Shown here: positions 1 to 5,618 of the stretch, in pieces
How the letters are laid out: each line of letters starts with the position of its first letter
Numbering within the stretch: the stretch's first letter is position 1
NCBI GenBank assembly: GCA_041584015.1
Contig: JBFHES010000284.1
Span: 1-5,618 of the forward strand
Origin: JBFHES01 sp041584015
GTDB taxonomy: Bacteria; Bacteroidota; Bacteroidia; Bacteroidales; M50B96
Reading direction: 5' to 3'
DNA length: 5,618 nucleotides
The notes under the pieces: generated by a model
The model's input: only the letters and a program-made list of their open reading frames with translations
Databases searched by the model: none
Told to the model about the DNA's origin: nothing
Program-made: the position numbers and the translations under genes

Positions 1-487
1 AACGTGCAACTGAGAGCTTTTTTCTAGCTGCTTTCGCAAGGGCTTAAGAAAAAATAATCAATACTTTTTATTGAATTTGCCTACCTTAGGGCTCATTAGA
101 GTAAGTTTATCAAATTAAGTAATAAGCTATAGCTAATACAAAGCAGATTCGTGAAATTTTAACACACAATTTTAAGTTTCTGTTAAAAATCTGACGACTG
201 AGTTCTTTAAAGTATTGAATTACATTCCAGGTAAAATGCACACTCAGGTGTTAAAAGGCACCAGGCAAAAGCGCAACTTTTTCTGACAGTTTACTGTGGG
301 TCAACCGGTTTTAGTAAATATTAAAACTGAATATTATCATTTATTTTACTGTTTTATAAGATAAAAGCGTTTGTAAAGTAGTGTCTTAAAGCATAGTTCC
401 GGCCAGCAAAATTTATTTTTTGTTTGCTTTGTTTTTTATACTTTGGTACGCTCAAAAATTACTGTTTTTAGGTACTGTTGAGATATT
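1..487. other. Intergenic region upstream of tRNA-Ser, no convincing gene
   Basis: This AT-rich stretch has frequent stops in all frames and I recognise no protein or RNA family in it. One frame is open from the window edge to a TAA at 45-47 (about 14 codons, ending ARA), so it could be the tail of an upstream gene, but it is too short to identify. Small structures are present: an imperfect hairpin at 18-54 (TTTTTTCT pairing with AGAAAAAA, then AGC with GCT, with a 2-nt bulge and an inner TGC/GCA stem), a 10-bp palindrome at 125-134, a short stem with an AAAA loop at 247-262 (two G-U pairs), a 5-bp inverted repeat at 286-297, and AGCAAA/TTTGCT arms at 405-410 and 423-428 followed by a T-rich tract. 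None is strong enough to call a terminator or riboswitch. Confidence 0.6.
437..445 (+). promoter_or_regulatory. Possible -7 promoter element for tRNA-Ser
   Basis: The sequence TATACTTTG resembles the Bacteroidetes -7 consensus TAnnTTTG but has three rather than two bases between TA and TTTG. It ends 42 nt before the mature tRNA 5' end, leaving room for a short leader. I found no well-spaced TTG/TTTG -33 element upstream, so this is a weak call supported mainly by position. Confidence 0.22.
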
Positions 488-577
488 GGAGAGGTGACCG
501 AGTGGTTGAAGGTGCTCGCCTGGAAAGCGGGTGTGCTGTGTGAAACGGTACCGAGGGTTCGAATCCCTCTCTCTCCG
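488..577 (+). tRNA. tRNA-Ser (anticodon GGA)
   Basis: A class II tRNA of 90 nt that decodes UCC and UCU serine codons. The acceptor stem GGAGAGG (488-494) pairs with TCTCTCC (570-576), with a single G-U at the inner end, and the discriminator base is G577. The anticodon stem CTCGC (515-519) pairs with GCGGG (527-531), one pair being G-U, around a loop CTGGAAA that puts GGA at 522-524. The long variable arm expected of tRNA-Ser contains a GTGC/GTAC stem. The T arm is canonical: GAGGG (553-557), TTCGAAT loop, CCCTC (565-569). CCA is not encoded (GCGT follows), so the 3' end must be added by the CCA-adding enzyme. It lies 54 nt upstream of exbB on the same strand, with no terminator visible between them. 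Confidence 0.97.
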
Positions 578-631
578 CGTTAAACGTAGAGTTTTAAATT
601 TTAAATATTATAAATTAATTTTTGATAAAAC

Positions 632-1474
632 ATGAAGAAGCTATTTGCAATTATCGCAGTATTTGGATTGCTTTTTTTAAGTGCTAATTCTAATGTTGTT
701 GCACAGGACGTAGAGACTGCAACAACCGATACTGAACAAGTAACAGACACGAATGCTGTTGCTGAAGACATGAATTCAGCAGAGATGGTTGAAGAAGAAA
801 CACCGGCAGAAATTCCAGCAGATGTACCTGCTGAGCCTAAGTCGCTTCACCAACAGCTAAAGCAAAAATTCATCGAAGGTGGAGCAACCTTTATGAGTTT
901 CGTATTAATCTGTCTTATTCTGGGTCTTGCACTTGCAATCGAAAGAATTATCTATCTGAACTTAGCAACGACTAATACAGATAAGTTATTAACTAAAGTT
1001 GAAGAAGCTATGGCTTCTGGTGGTGTTGAAGCGGCTAAAGAAGTTTGTCGTAACACACGCGGGCCGGTTGCAAGTATCTTCTATCAAGGACTCGACCGCT
1101 CAGATGAGGGTATCGAAGTTGTTGAAAAATCAGTTATCTCTTACGGTAGTGTTCAAATGGGACTACTTGAGAAAGGAATTAGCTGGATTTCATTATTCAT
1201 TGCTATTGCTCCTATGTTAGGTTTCATGGGTACTGTAATTGGTATGATTGGTGCTTTCGATGCGATTGAGATTGCAGGTGAGATTTCTCCTTCATTGGTT
1301 GCTGGTGGTATTAAGGTTGCTTTGATTACAACCGTATCTGGTTTGATCGTAGCTATTATCCTTCAGGTATTTTATAACTATATCATTTCTAAAATTGATG
1401 GTATTGTAAATAAAATGGAAGATGCTTCTATATCATTAGTTGATATTTTAGTAAAATATAAAGCTCAAAAATAA
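632..1474 (+). CDS. exbB: MotA/TolQ/ExbB family proton channel protein
   Basis: Inner-membrane channel subunit of an ExbB/ExbD-type motor, which uses proton flow to energise a periplasmic partner such as TonB. Residues 1-24 look like a cleavable signal peptide (MKK, hydrophobic core, VVA before Q25). An acidic Glu/Thr/Ala/Pro-rich periplasmic segment follows to about residue 70. Membrane helix 1 is about 85-103 and ends in the family's ER pair (E104-R105). A cytoplasmic domain runs from about 109 to 182. Helix 2 (about 185-209) carries the APMLGFMGTVIGMI signature with T201, and helix 3 (about 228-250) carries ALITTVSGL with T233/T234, the polar pore-lining threonines of the family. A C-terminal amphipathic tail ends at 280. 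The ATG is fixed by an in-frame TAA at 626-628; there is no Shine-Dalgarno. It is first in a four-gene set, 8 nt before the next gene. TolQ-like use cannot be excluded from sequence. Confidence 0.93.
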   Translation: MKKLFAIIAVFGLLFLSANSNVVAQDVETATTDTEQVTDTNAVAEDMNSAEMVEEETPAEIPADVPAEPKSLHQQLKQKFIEGGATFMSFVLICLILGLALAIERIIYLNLATTNTDKLLTKVEEAMASGGVEAAKEVCRNTRGPVASIFYQGLDRSDEGIEVVEKSVISYGSVQMGLLEKGISWISLFIAIAPMLGFMGTVIGMIGAFDAIEIAGEISPSLVAGGIKVALITTVSGLIVAIILQVFYNYIISKIDGIVNKMEDASISLVDILVKYKAQK

Positions 1475-1482
1475 TTTCCATC

Positions 1483-1971
1483 ATGGATAGTAAAGTAAAA
1501 ACATTATTAAACATACTGTTAGGTGTGCTCATAGCTGCCTCTGTAGTAGTAGTGTTGGTGTTCTTTGTTGGAACCTCACTATTCGAAGCAGATGCTGAGT
1601 TCTCTGAGCAGATGAGTGTCCTGGGATGGAGGCTAGACCTCTTTATTAACTGGGCCATTGCACTATCGATTATTTCAGCTGCGGCTGCTGTAATCTTCCC
1701 TATCTACTATATGATAAGAAATCCGAAGAGTTCCATGAAAACCTTATTGGTTGTTGCTGGAATGGGTATCGTGGTTCTTATTGGATACTTAGTAGCATCC
1801 GACGAAATTATGAATTTCCCTGGTTTTGAAAATTTCTTCTATGCCGAAGGAGTTGACGATCCAAATGCATTCTCACAAAACGTTGGTACTGTTTTATGGA
1901 CAACATACATTTTAGGCGGATTAACAATCTTCTCTATTTTGTATCACGAAGTTGCCAAATTTTTTAAATAA
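1483..1971 (+). CDS. Uncharacterised four-helix membrane protein of exbB-exbD operon
   Basis: I do not recognise a named family. The 162-residue product has four clear hydrophobic helices at about 8-30, 53-76, 86-105 and 135-155. Charges follow the positive-inside rule: K4/K6, the short R79-N-P-K82...K86 loop and the K159/K162 tail should be cytoplasmic, while the 31-52 loop (E35, D37, E39, E42) and the 106-134 loop (D107, E108, E116, E122, D125, D126) are acidic and should be periplasmic. No signal peptide, enzyme motif or metal-binding pattern is visible. It lies 8 nt after exbB and before two exbD genes, all on one strand, so it is probably co-expressed with the motor. From memory, Bacteroidales genomes often carry a hypothetical membrane protein in this position, but I cannot check that here. 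Role as an accessory subunit or assembly factor of the ExbB/ExbD complex is inference from context. Confidence 0.85.
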   Translation: MDSKVKTLLNILLGVLIAASVVVVLVFFVGTSLFEADAEFSEQMSVLGWRLDLFINWAIALSIISAAAAVIFPIYYMIRNPKSSMKTLLVVAGMGIVVLIGYLVASDEIMNFPGFENFFYAEGVDDPNAFSQNVGTVLWTTYILGGLTIFSILYHEVAKFFK

Positions 1972-1975
1972 TATA

Positions 1976-2010
1976 CCGGGAGTATAGTACTCCCGGCTTG
2001 CTAATTTTTT
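1976..2010 (+). terminator. Intercistronic hairpin, possible attenuator or partial terminator
   Basis: CCGGGAGTA (1976-1984) pairs perfectly with TACTCCCGG (1988-1996) around a 3-nt TAG loop, a 9-bp stem with five G-C pairs at its base. A six-T run at 2005-2010 comes 8 nt after the stem rather than directly after it, so it is a poor match to a standard intrinsic terminator. It begins 4 nt after the membrane-protein stop and ends before the exbD start at 2023. It could set the exbB:exbD ratio by partial termination, or shield the upstream mRNA from 3' exonucleases. The stem is seen directly; the function is inferred. Confidence 0.5.
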
Positions 2011-2022
2011 AATTGTAATACT

Positions 2023-2601
2023 ATGGCAAGACGAGGATTTCCAGAAATTAATGGTGGATCGATGGCCGACATCGCCTTCCTGCTCCTTATCTTTTTCCTT
2101 GTAACAACTACAATGGATATTGATACAGGTTTAGCAAGAAAGCTGCCGCCAATGCCACCGAAGGATGAGCCTGAAAACAACGACAAGATTAAAGAGCGTA
2201 ATGTATTTATTGTGCTTATTAATAGTCGTAACCAACTTCAGGTTGAAGGCCAACTAATGGATGTTAGCGAATTGAAAGAGGCTGCAAAAGAGTTTATTGA
2301 AAACCCTCAAGATAAAGAAGATCTGCCGGAAAAAGATATCAAAGAAGTTGATTTCTTCGGCAACTATGCTATTTCGAAAGGTATTATCTCTTTGCAGAAC
2401 GACCGCGGTACCAAGTATGGAACCTACATGGAAGTTCAGGATGCTTTAATTGCAGCTTATAATGAATTGCGTGACAATCTCTCTATGAAACGTTTTGGGA
2501 AACTTTACTCCAATTTGGGTGAAGAAGAAACCAAAGCTATTAGAGCAATATACCCGCAGAGAATTTCTGAAGCTGAACCTAAAAACATTGGAGGTAAATA
2601 A
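2023..2601 (+). CDS. exbD: ExbD/TolR family protein (first copy, long form)
   Basis: Motor subunit whose single membrane helix sits inside the ExbB ring and couples proton flow to a periplasmic domain. A short basic cytoplasmic N-terminus (MARRGFPEIN) leads into SMADIAFLLLIFFLVTT, with D16 matching the essential pore aspartate of ExbD/TolR. A proline-rich linker (LPPMPP, 41-46) follows, then the periplasmic fold: a beta segment NVFIVLIN at 60-67, a paired strand QLQVEGQ, and a later SLQNDRGTKYGTY (123-135) that corresponds to the conserved Asp-x(4-6)-YG segment of ExbD. At 192 residues it is longer than the usual 130-150. The excess is an acidic charged insertion around 94-116 and a C-terminal extension from about 152. 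In-frame TAA at 2002-2004 supports this ATG; no Shine-Dalgarno is seen. It is separated from the next exbD by only 2 nt. Confidence 0.92.
   Translation: MARRGFPEINGGSMADIAFLLLIFFLVTTTMDIDTGLARKLPPMPPKDEPENNDKIKERNVFIVLINSRNQLQVEGQLMDVSELKEAAKEFIENPQDKEDLPEKDIKEVDFFGNYAISKGIISLQNDRGTKYGTYMEVQDALIAAYNELRDNLSMKRFGKLYSNLGEEETKAIRAIYPQRISEAEPKNIGGK
2590..2594 (+). promoter_or_regulatory. Shine-Dalgarno-like GGAGG before second exbD
   Basis: GGAGG ends 9 nt before the ATG at 2604, at normal ribosome-binding spacing. It lies inside the last codons of the upstream exbD, where it helps encode Gly-Gly-Lys. No other gene start in the window has such a motif, so it may aid coupling or reinitiation, or it may only be a by-product of the glycine codons. 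Confidence 0.4.
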
Positions 2602-2603
2602 CC

Positions 2604-3080
2604 ATGGCTAAATTTAATAGAAAAGGTAAAGGTGGAATGCCAGCTATTTCTACCGCATCGCTTCCTGATATTGTATTTATGTTGCTATTTTTCTTCATGG
2701 TAGCTACCGTAATGCGTGAAACCGAACAAAAGGTTGAAGTATCGGTACCTGTTGCAACACAAATAAAAAAGCTTGAGCGAAAAAACCTGGTAAGTTATGT
2801 TTACGTTGGAGAGCCGACCAAAAAGTTCAAAGCCATTTATGGTACTGAACCTAGAATTCAGCTTAACGATCAGTATGCAAGAGTTGAAGACCTTCAACAG
2901 TACATTACCAGTGAGCGCGATGCCAGAGACGAAAACGAAGTACCTTTAATGACAACTTCTTTGAAAGTAGATAAGAATGTTAAAATGGGTATTGTAACTG
3001 ATATTAAACAAGAGTTGCGAAAAAACTCAGCGCTTAAGATCAATTACTCTTCGAGAAAACCTGTGGAACGAGTTAAATAA
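2604..3080 (+). CDS. exbD: ExbD/TolR family protein (second copy)
   Basis: A second ExbD-type subunit of 158 residues, clearly different in sequence from the copy just upstream. A basic glycine-rich cytoplasmic N-terminus (MAKFNRKGKGGMP) precedes the membrane helix at about 20-38, which includes LPDIVFMLLFFFMVATV with D22 as the predicted pore aspartate. The periplasmic part begins with a charged segment (RETEQKVEVSVP). It contains a beta-rich region near 63-90 (YVYVGEP, PRIQLNDQ) and ends with SLKVDKNVKMGIVTDIKQEL (119-138), which matches the ExbD pattern of a strand, Asp-Lys, and an amphipathic helix. The start lies 2 nt after the previous stop and behind a GGAGG, so translational coupling is likely. 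The transcript then meets the hairpin terminator at 3114. It may pair with the first ExbD in a heterodimer; that is inference. Confidence 0.92.
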   Translation: MAKFNRKGKGGMPAISTASLPDIVFMLLFFFMVATVMRETEQKVEVSVPVATQIKKLERKNLVSYVYVGEPTKKFKAIYGTEPRIQLNDQYARVEDLQQYITSERDARDENEVPLMTTSLKVDKNVKMGIVTDIKQELRKNSALKINYSSRKPVERVK

Positions 3081-3113
3081 TAAACACCTGTTAAAAGGTA
3101 TTTACTCATAAGT

Positions 3114-3147
3114 ACAAAGCCCGATTCTTAAAAGAGTCGGGCTTTGT
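3114..3147 (+). terminator. Hairpin terminator after exbD
   Basis: ACAAAGCCCGATTC (3114-3127) pairs with GAGTCGGGCTTTGT (3134-3147) around a TTAAAA loop: 14 bp with a single T-G pair. The 3' arm ends in CTTTGTCTTGCTTT, so the T-rich tract is partly within the stem. It lies 34 nt after the second exbD stop. The near symmetry (AAAGCCCGA against TCGGGCTTT) would let it work in either direction. It cleanly separates the exb operon from dnaE. Confidence 0.88.
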
Positions 3148-3243
3148 CTTGCTTTGCAGTTTACTAAGCTTGTTAGAAATACAGGTAGTAATTTTACTTT
3201 TTCAAACTTTTCAACAAAGAGCATTTACCAAATCTATTTCAAC

Positions 3244-3251
3244 TAAATTTG
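3244..3251 (+). promoter_or_regulatory. Candidate -7 promoter element for dnaE
   Basis: TAAATTTG is an exact match to the Bacteroidetes -7 consensus TAnnTTTG. It lies after the exb terminator and 82 nt before the dnaE start, the right place for a separate dnaE promoter with a leader of roughly 75 nt. A matching TTG/TTTG -33 element at normal spacing is not evident (the upstream sequence reads AGCATTTACCAAATC), which lowers confidence. Confidence 0.35.
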
Positions 3252-3276
3252 AGTGATTGCAAGAACCAATATTATA

Positions 3277-3306
3277 AATTACCTGTTTACTAGCCTCCAG
3301 GTAATT
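3277..3306 (+). repeat. 9-bp inverted repeat in presumed dnaE leader
   Basis: AATTACCTG (3277-3285) and CAGGTAATT (3298-3306) are perfect inverted copies separated by 12 nt. The pair ends 27 nt before the dnaE ATG. If transcription starts near the TAAATTTG box it would form a hairpin in the mRNA leader; alternatively it is a dyad operator for a DNA-binding protein. No T-run follows, so it is not a terminator. Confidence 0.5.
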
Positions 3307-3333
3307 ACTGTTAATGCTTTGATCGGATAAATT

Positions 3334-5618
3334 ATGAATGACTTTGTACATCTGCATGTTCACACCCAATACTCCATATTAGACGGTGCCTCTAATATTC
3401 CCAAACTTATAAACAAGGCCAAAAAAGATGGAATGAAGGCATTGGCCATTACCGATCATGGAAACATGTTTGGGGTTAAAGCTTTTCATAAAACTGCTGT
3501 TAAAAATGGCATTAAACCAATCCTGGGTTGCGAAGTTTACGTTGCCCGAAACAGCCGATTAGAAAAAACGAATAAAGAAGACCGTGGAGGCGATCACTTA
3601 ATTTTACTCGCAAAAAACGAGGAAGGCTATCATAATCTCATGAAGATTGTCTCTCATGCATGGATTGATGGTTTTTACTACAAACCACGAATTGATAAAG
3701 AAATCCTCAAGAATCACCATACGGGAATAATTGCAACCTCTGCCTGTTTGGGAGGAGAAGTTCCGCAAGCTATAATGAGAAGCGGTGAAGACAAGGCACG
3801 TGAAGTAATTCAGGAATTTAAAGACATATTTGGAGATGATTATTATCTGGAGCTACAGCGTCATAAAGCAGAAGATCCGGACTTAAGAGAAGATGTGTAC
3901 GAGCGCCAACAAGAGGTTAACGAAGTACTTATTCGCTTGGCCGCAGAGTTTGATGTAAAATACATTGCTACCAATGATGTTCATTTTATAAACGAAGAGG
4001 ATGCTGAGGCGCACGATCGGCTCATATGCTTAAACACAGGCAAAGATCTTGATGATCCTACCAGAATGCGCTATACCAAGCAGGAGTTCCTCAAGTCCAG
4101 AGAAGAGATGTCTGATCTGTTCAGCGATCATCCGGAAGCCTTAAGCACCACAACAGAAATTGCAGATAAGATTGAATCCTTTGAACTGGACAAGGCACCA
4201 ATTATGCCTGACTTCCCACTACCCGACGGATTTACTAATGAGGATGATTTTCTCAGACACATCACTTACGAAGGCGCAAAAACAAGGTACCCTGAATTAA
4301 CCGATGAAGTTACAGAACGGCTCGACTTTGAATTAGAGACCATCAAACGAATGGGGTTCCCGGGTTACTTTCTTATTGTGCAGGACTTCCTGAATGCAGC
4401 ACGCGATATGGGCGTATCAGTTGGTCCGGGTCGTGGTTCTGCAGCTGGATCGGTTGTTGCCTATTGTACACGAATTACCGACATTGATCCAATAAAATAC
4501 AATTTACTATTTGAGCGATTCTTAAATCCGGATCGTATTTCAATGCCCGATATTGATATTGACTTTGATGAAGACGGTCGCGAAGAAGTACTAAAGTGGG
4601 TGGTCGAAAAATATGGAAAAGAAAAGGTTGCTCACATTGTTACCTTCGGAACCATGGCGGCAAAAATGGCCATTCGTGATGTTGCTCGTGTGCAGAAGCT
4701 TCCCTTACCAGATGCCGACCGACTTGCTAAATTAATACCAGAGCGTCCGGGTATTACGCTGAGTGATGCCTACAAGGAAGTTAAAGAACTGAAAGATGAA
4801 CGTACCTCTAGCAACGCCTTGGTTGCCGAAACCCTTAAATATGCAGAAACGCTCGAAGGATCGGTTAGGCAAACCGGCTTACATGCCTGTGGTATTATTA
4901 TTGGCCGCGACAATTTAACAGAATACATTCCTCTATCAACATCCAAAGAATCGGACTTACTCGTATCGCAATACGACGGTAAACACATCGAAGATGTGGG
5001 CATGTTAAAAATGGACTTCCTGGGATTGAAAACACTTTCGATCATCATGGATGCTGTTGAAAATATTAAATTATCGAAAGGCATCGATCTGGATATTGCC
5101 AACATTGAATTAACCGACGAGAAAACCTACGAGCTATACAGCAATGGAGAAACAACCGGCTTGTTCCAGTTTGAATCTCCGGGAATGAAGAAATATCTGA
5201 AGGAGCTTAAACCAAACAGATTTGAAGATCTGATTGCGATGAACGCTTTGTACAGACCAGGACCGATTGAATACATTCCTGACTTTATTAACAGAAAGCA
5301 CGGTCGTGAGCCGATTATATATGACCTTCCGGAAATGGAAGAATACCTAAAGGACACTTATGGTATTACCGTTTATCAGGAGCAAGTAATGTTACTCTCT
5401 CGTAAGCTTGCTAACTTTACAAGAGGCGAAGCGGACTCGCTGCGTAAGGCAATGGGTAAGAAGATTGAGTCCATGATGGTGGAACTCAAAGTAAAGTTTG
5501 TTGCAGGTTGCAAAGAAAATAATCATCCGGTTGATAAGGTAGAAAAGATTTGGAACGATTGGGCAGCCTTTGCAAAATATGCTTTTAACAAATCGCATTC
5601 CACCTGCTACTCAAACGT
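3334..5618 (+). CDS. dnaE: DNA polymerase III subunit alpha (5' part, runs off window)
   Basis: Catalytic subunit of the replicative DNA polymerase, cytoplasmic. The frame is open from ATG 3334 to the window end: 761 full codons of an expected 1,150-1,300. An in-frame TAA at 3328-3330 fixes the start. The N-terminal PHP domain has HLHVHTQYSILDG (6-18), TDHGN (40-44), GCEVYV (65-70), H88, SACLGGE (136-142) and NDVH (214-217). The polymerase core has GPGRGSAAGS (364-373), MPDIDIDF (404-411) with D406 and D408, HACG (517-520), and KMDFLGLKTL (559-568) with D561; these match E. coli D401, D403 and D555. Further family motifs are LFQFES (610-615), LYRPGP (639-644), VYQEQVM (680-686), RGEADSLRKAMGKK (697-710) and FNKSHS (751-756). 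The remaining polymerase region, beta-clamp-binding and OB/tau-binding parts lie outside. No intein or frameshift is seen. It reads alone after the exb terminator. Confidence 0.98.
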   Translation, partial: MNDFVHLHVHTQYSILDGASNIPKLINKAKKDGMKALAITDHGNMFGVKAFHKTAVKNGIKPILGCEVYVARNSRLEKTNKEDRGGDHLILLAKNEEGYHNLMKIVSHAWIDGFYYKPRIDKEILKNHHTGIIATSACLGGEVPQAIMRSGEDKAREVIQEFKDIFGDDYYLELQRHKAEDPDLREDVYERQQEVNEVLIRLAAEFDVKYIATNDVHFINEEDAEAHDRLICLNTGKDLDDPTRMRYTKQEFLKSREEMSDLFSDHPEALSTTTEIADKIESFELDKAPIMPDFPLPDGFTNEDDFLRHITYEGAKTRYPELTDEVTERLDFELETIKRMGFPGYFLIVQDFLNAARDMGVSVGPGRGSAAGSVVAYCTRITDIDPIKYNLLFERFLNPDRISMPDIDIDFDEDGREEVLKWVVEKYGKEKVAHIVTFGTMAAKMAIRDVARVQKLPLPDADRLAKLIPERPGITLSDAYKEVKELKDERTSSNALVAETLKYAETLEGSVRQTGLHACGIIIGRDNLTEYIPLSTSKESDLLVSQYDGKHIEDVGMLKMDFLGLKTLSIIMDAVENIKLSKGIDLDIANIELTDEKTYELYSNGETTGLFQFESPGMKKYLKELKPNRFEDLIAMNALYRPGPIEYIPDFINRKHGREPIIYDLPEMEEYLKDTYGITVYQEQVMLLSRKLANFTRGEADSLRKAMGKKIESMMVELKVKFVAGCKENNHPVDKVEKIWNDWAAFAKYAFNKSHSTCYSN

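Noticed and set aside
1..47. Open frame from the window edge to TAA at 45-47, possible C-terminus of an upstream gene.
   Set aside because: Only 14 codons are visible, with no recognisable family sequence; a stop-free run of this length is common by chance.
18..54. Imperfect hairpin that might terminate an upstream transcript.
   Set aside because: Stem is mostly A-T pairs with a 2-nt bulge, and no T-run follows on the + strand.
330..347. Fur-box-like sequence on the minus strand (ATGATAAT core), attractive given iron-linked ExbB/ExbD systems.
   Set aside because: Only about 11 of 19 positions match the classical box in AT-rich DNA, and it lies some 290 nt from exbB with a tRNA gene in between.
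488..577. tRNA-Ser 3' end as an integration site for a mobile element.
   Set aside because: No repeat of the tRNA 3' end, integrase or mobile gene occurs in the window, and the neighbours are housekeeping genes.
616..624. TAATTTTTG ahead of exbB as its promoter -7 box.
   Set aside because: Spacing differs from TAnnTTTG, and its position would put the transcription start at about the ATG, leaving no leader.
291..3311. TTACTGT found at 291, 346, 459 and 3305, all non-coding, as a possible shared regulatory motif.
   Set aside because: Seven AT-rich bases recur by chance in AT-rich intergenic DNA, and the copies show no regular spacing or dyad.
4770..5598. Minus-strand open frames opposite dnaE.
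   Set aside because: They lie wholly antisense to a conserved dnaE frame and resemble no known proteins.
3334..5618. Intein or split site in dnaE.
   Set aside because: The conserved polymerase motifs run in normal order and spacing through residue 761 with no insertion; the unseen 3' part remains open.

Overview
The window looks like a core, non-mobile segment of an AT-rich Bacteroidetes chromosome, probably from the Bacteroidales or a related marine or anaerobic lineage. This is inferred from gene content (an ExbB homologue, a four-helix membrane protein and two ExbD homologues in a row), from start codons that mostly lack Shine-Dalgarno sequences, from one exact TAnnTTTG promoter element, and from the style of the DnaE protein. 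No mobile element, CRISPR array or rRNA gene was seen.

Layout. Positions 1-487 hold no convincing gene, only AT-rich DNA with small inverted repeats and perhaps the last codons of an upstream gene. A class II tRNA-Ser(GGA) lies at 488-577. A four-gene set on the + strand follows: exbB (632-1474), an uncharacterised four-helix membrane protein (1483-1971), a long exbD (2023-2601) and a second exbD (2604-3080). A 9-bp perfect hairpin (1976-1996) sits between the membrane-protein gene and the first exbD. A strong stem-loop terminator (3114-3147) closes the set. A 250-bp gap then carries a TAnnTTTG box and a 9-bp inverted repeat ahead of dnaE, which starts at 3334 and leaves the window after 761 complete codons with its frame intact.

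Function. The four-gene set should encode an inner-membrane proton-driven motor of the ExbB/ExbD (TolQ/TolR, MotA/MotB) class. ExbB forms the channel ring, the two ExbDs each supply a membrane helix with the conserved aspartate plus a periplasmic domain, and the four-helix protein is a candidate accessory subunit. No TonB gene lies in the window, so the energised partner (TonB-dependent transport or a Tol-like role) cannot be settled here. dnaE is a separate transcription unit encoding the replicative DNA polymerase III alpha subunit, with an apparently intact metal-binding PHP domain.

The most interesting points are the conserved-looking but unnamed four-helix protein inside the motor operon, the pairing of two unlike ExbDs, the intercistronic hairpin, and the inverted repeat in the presumed dnaE leader. 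Nothing else in the window suggests a wholly new system.
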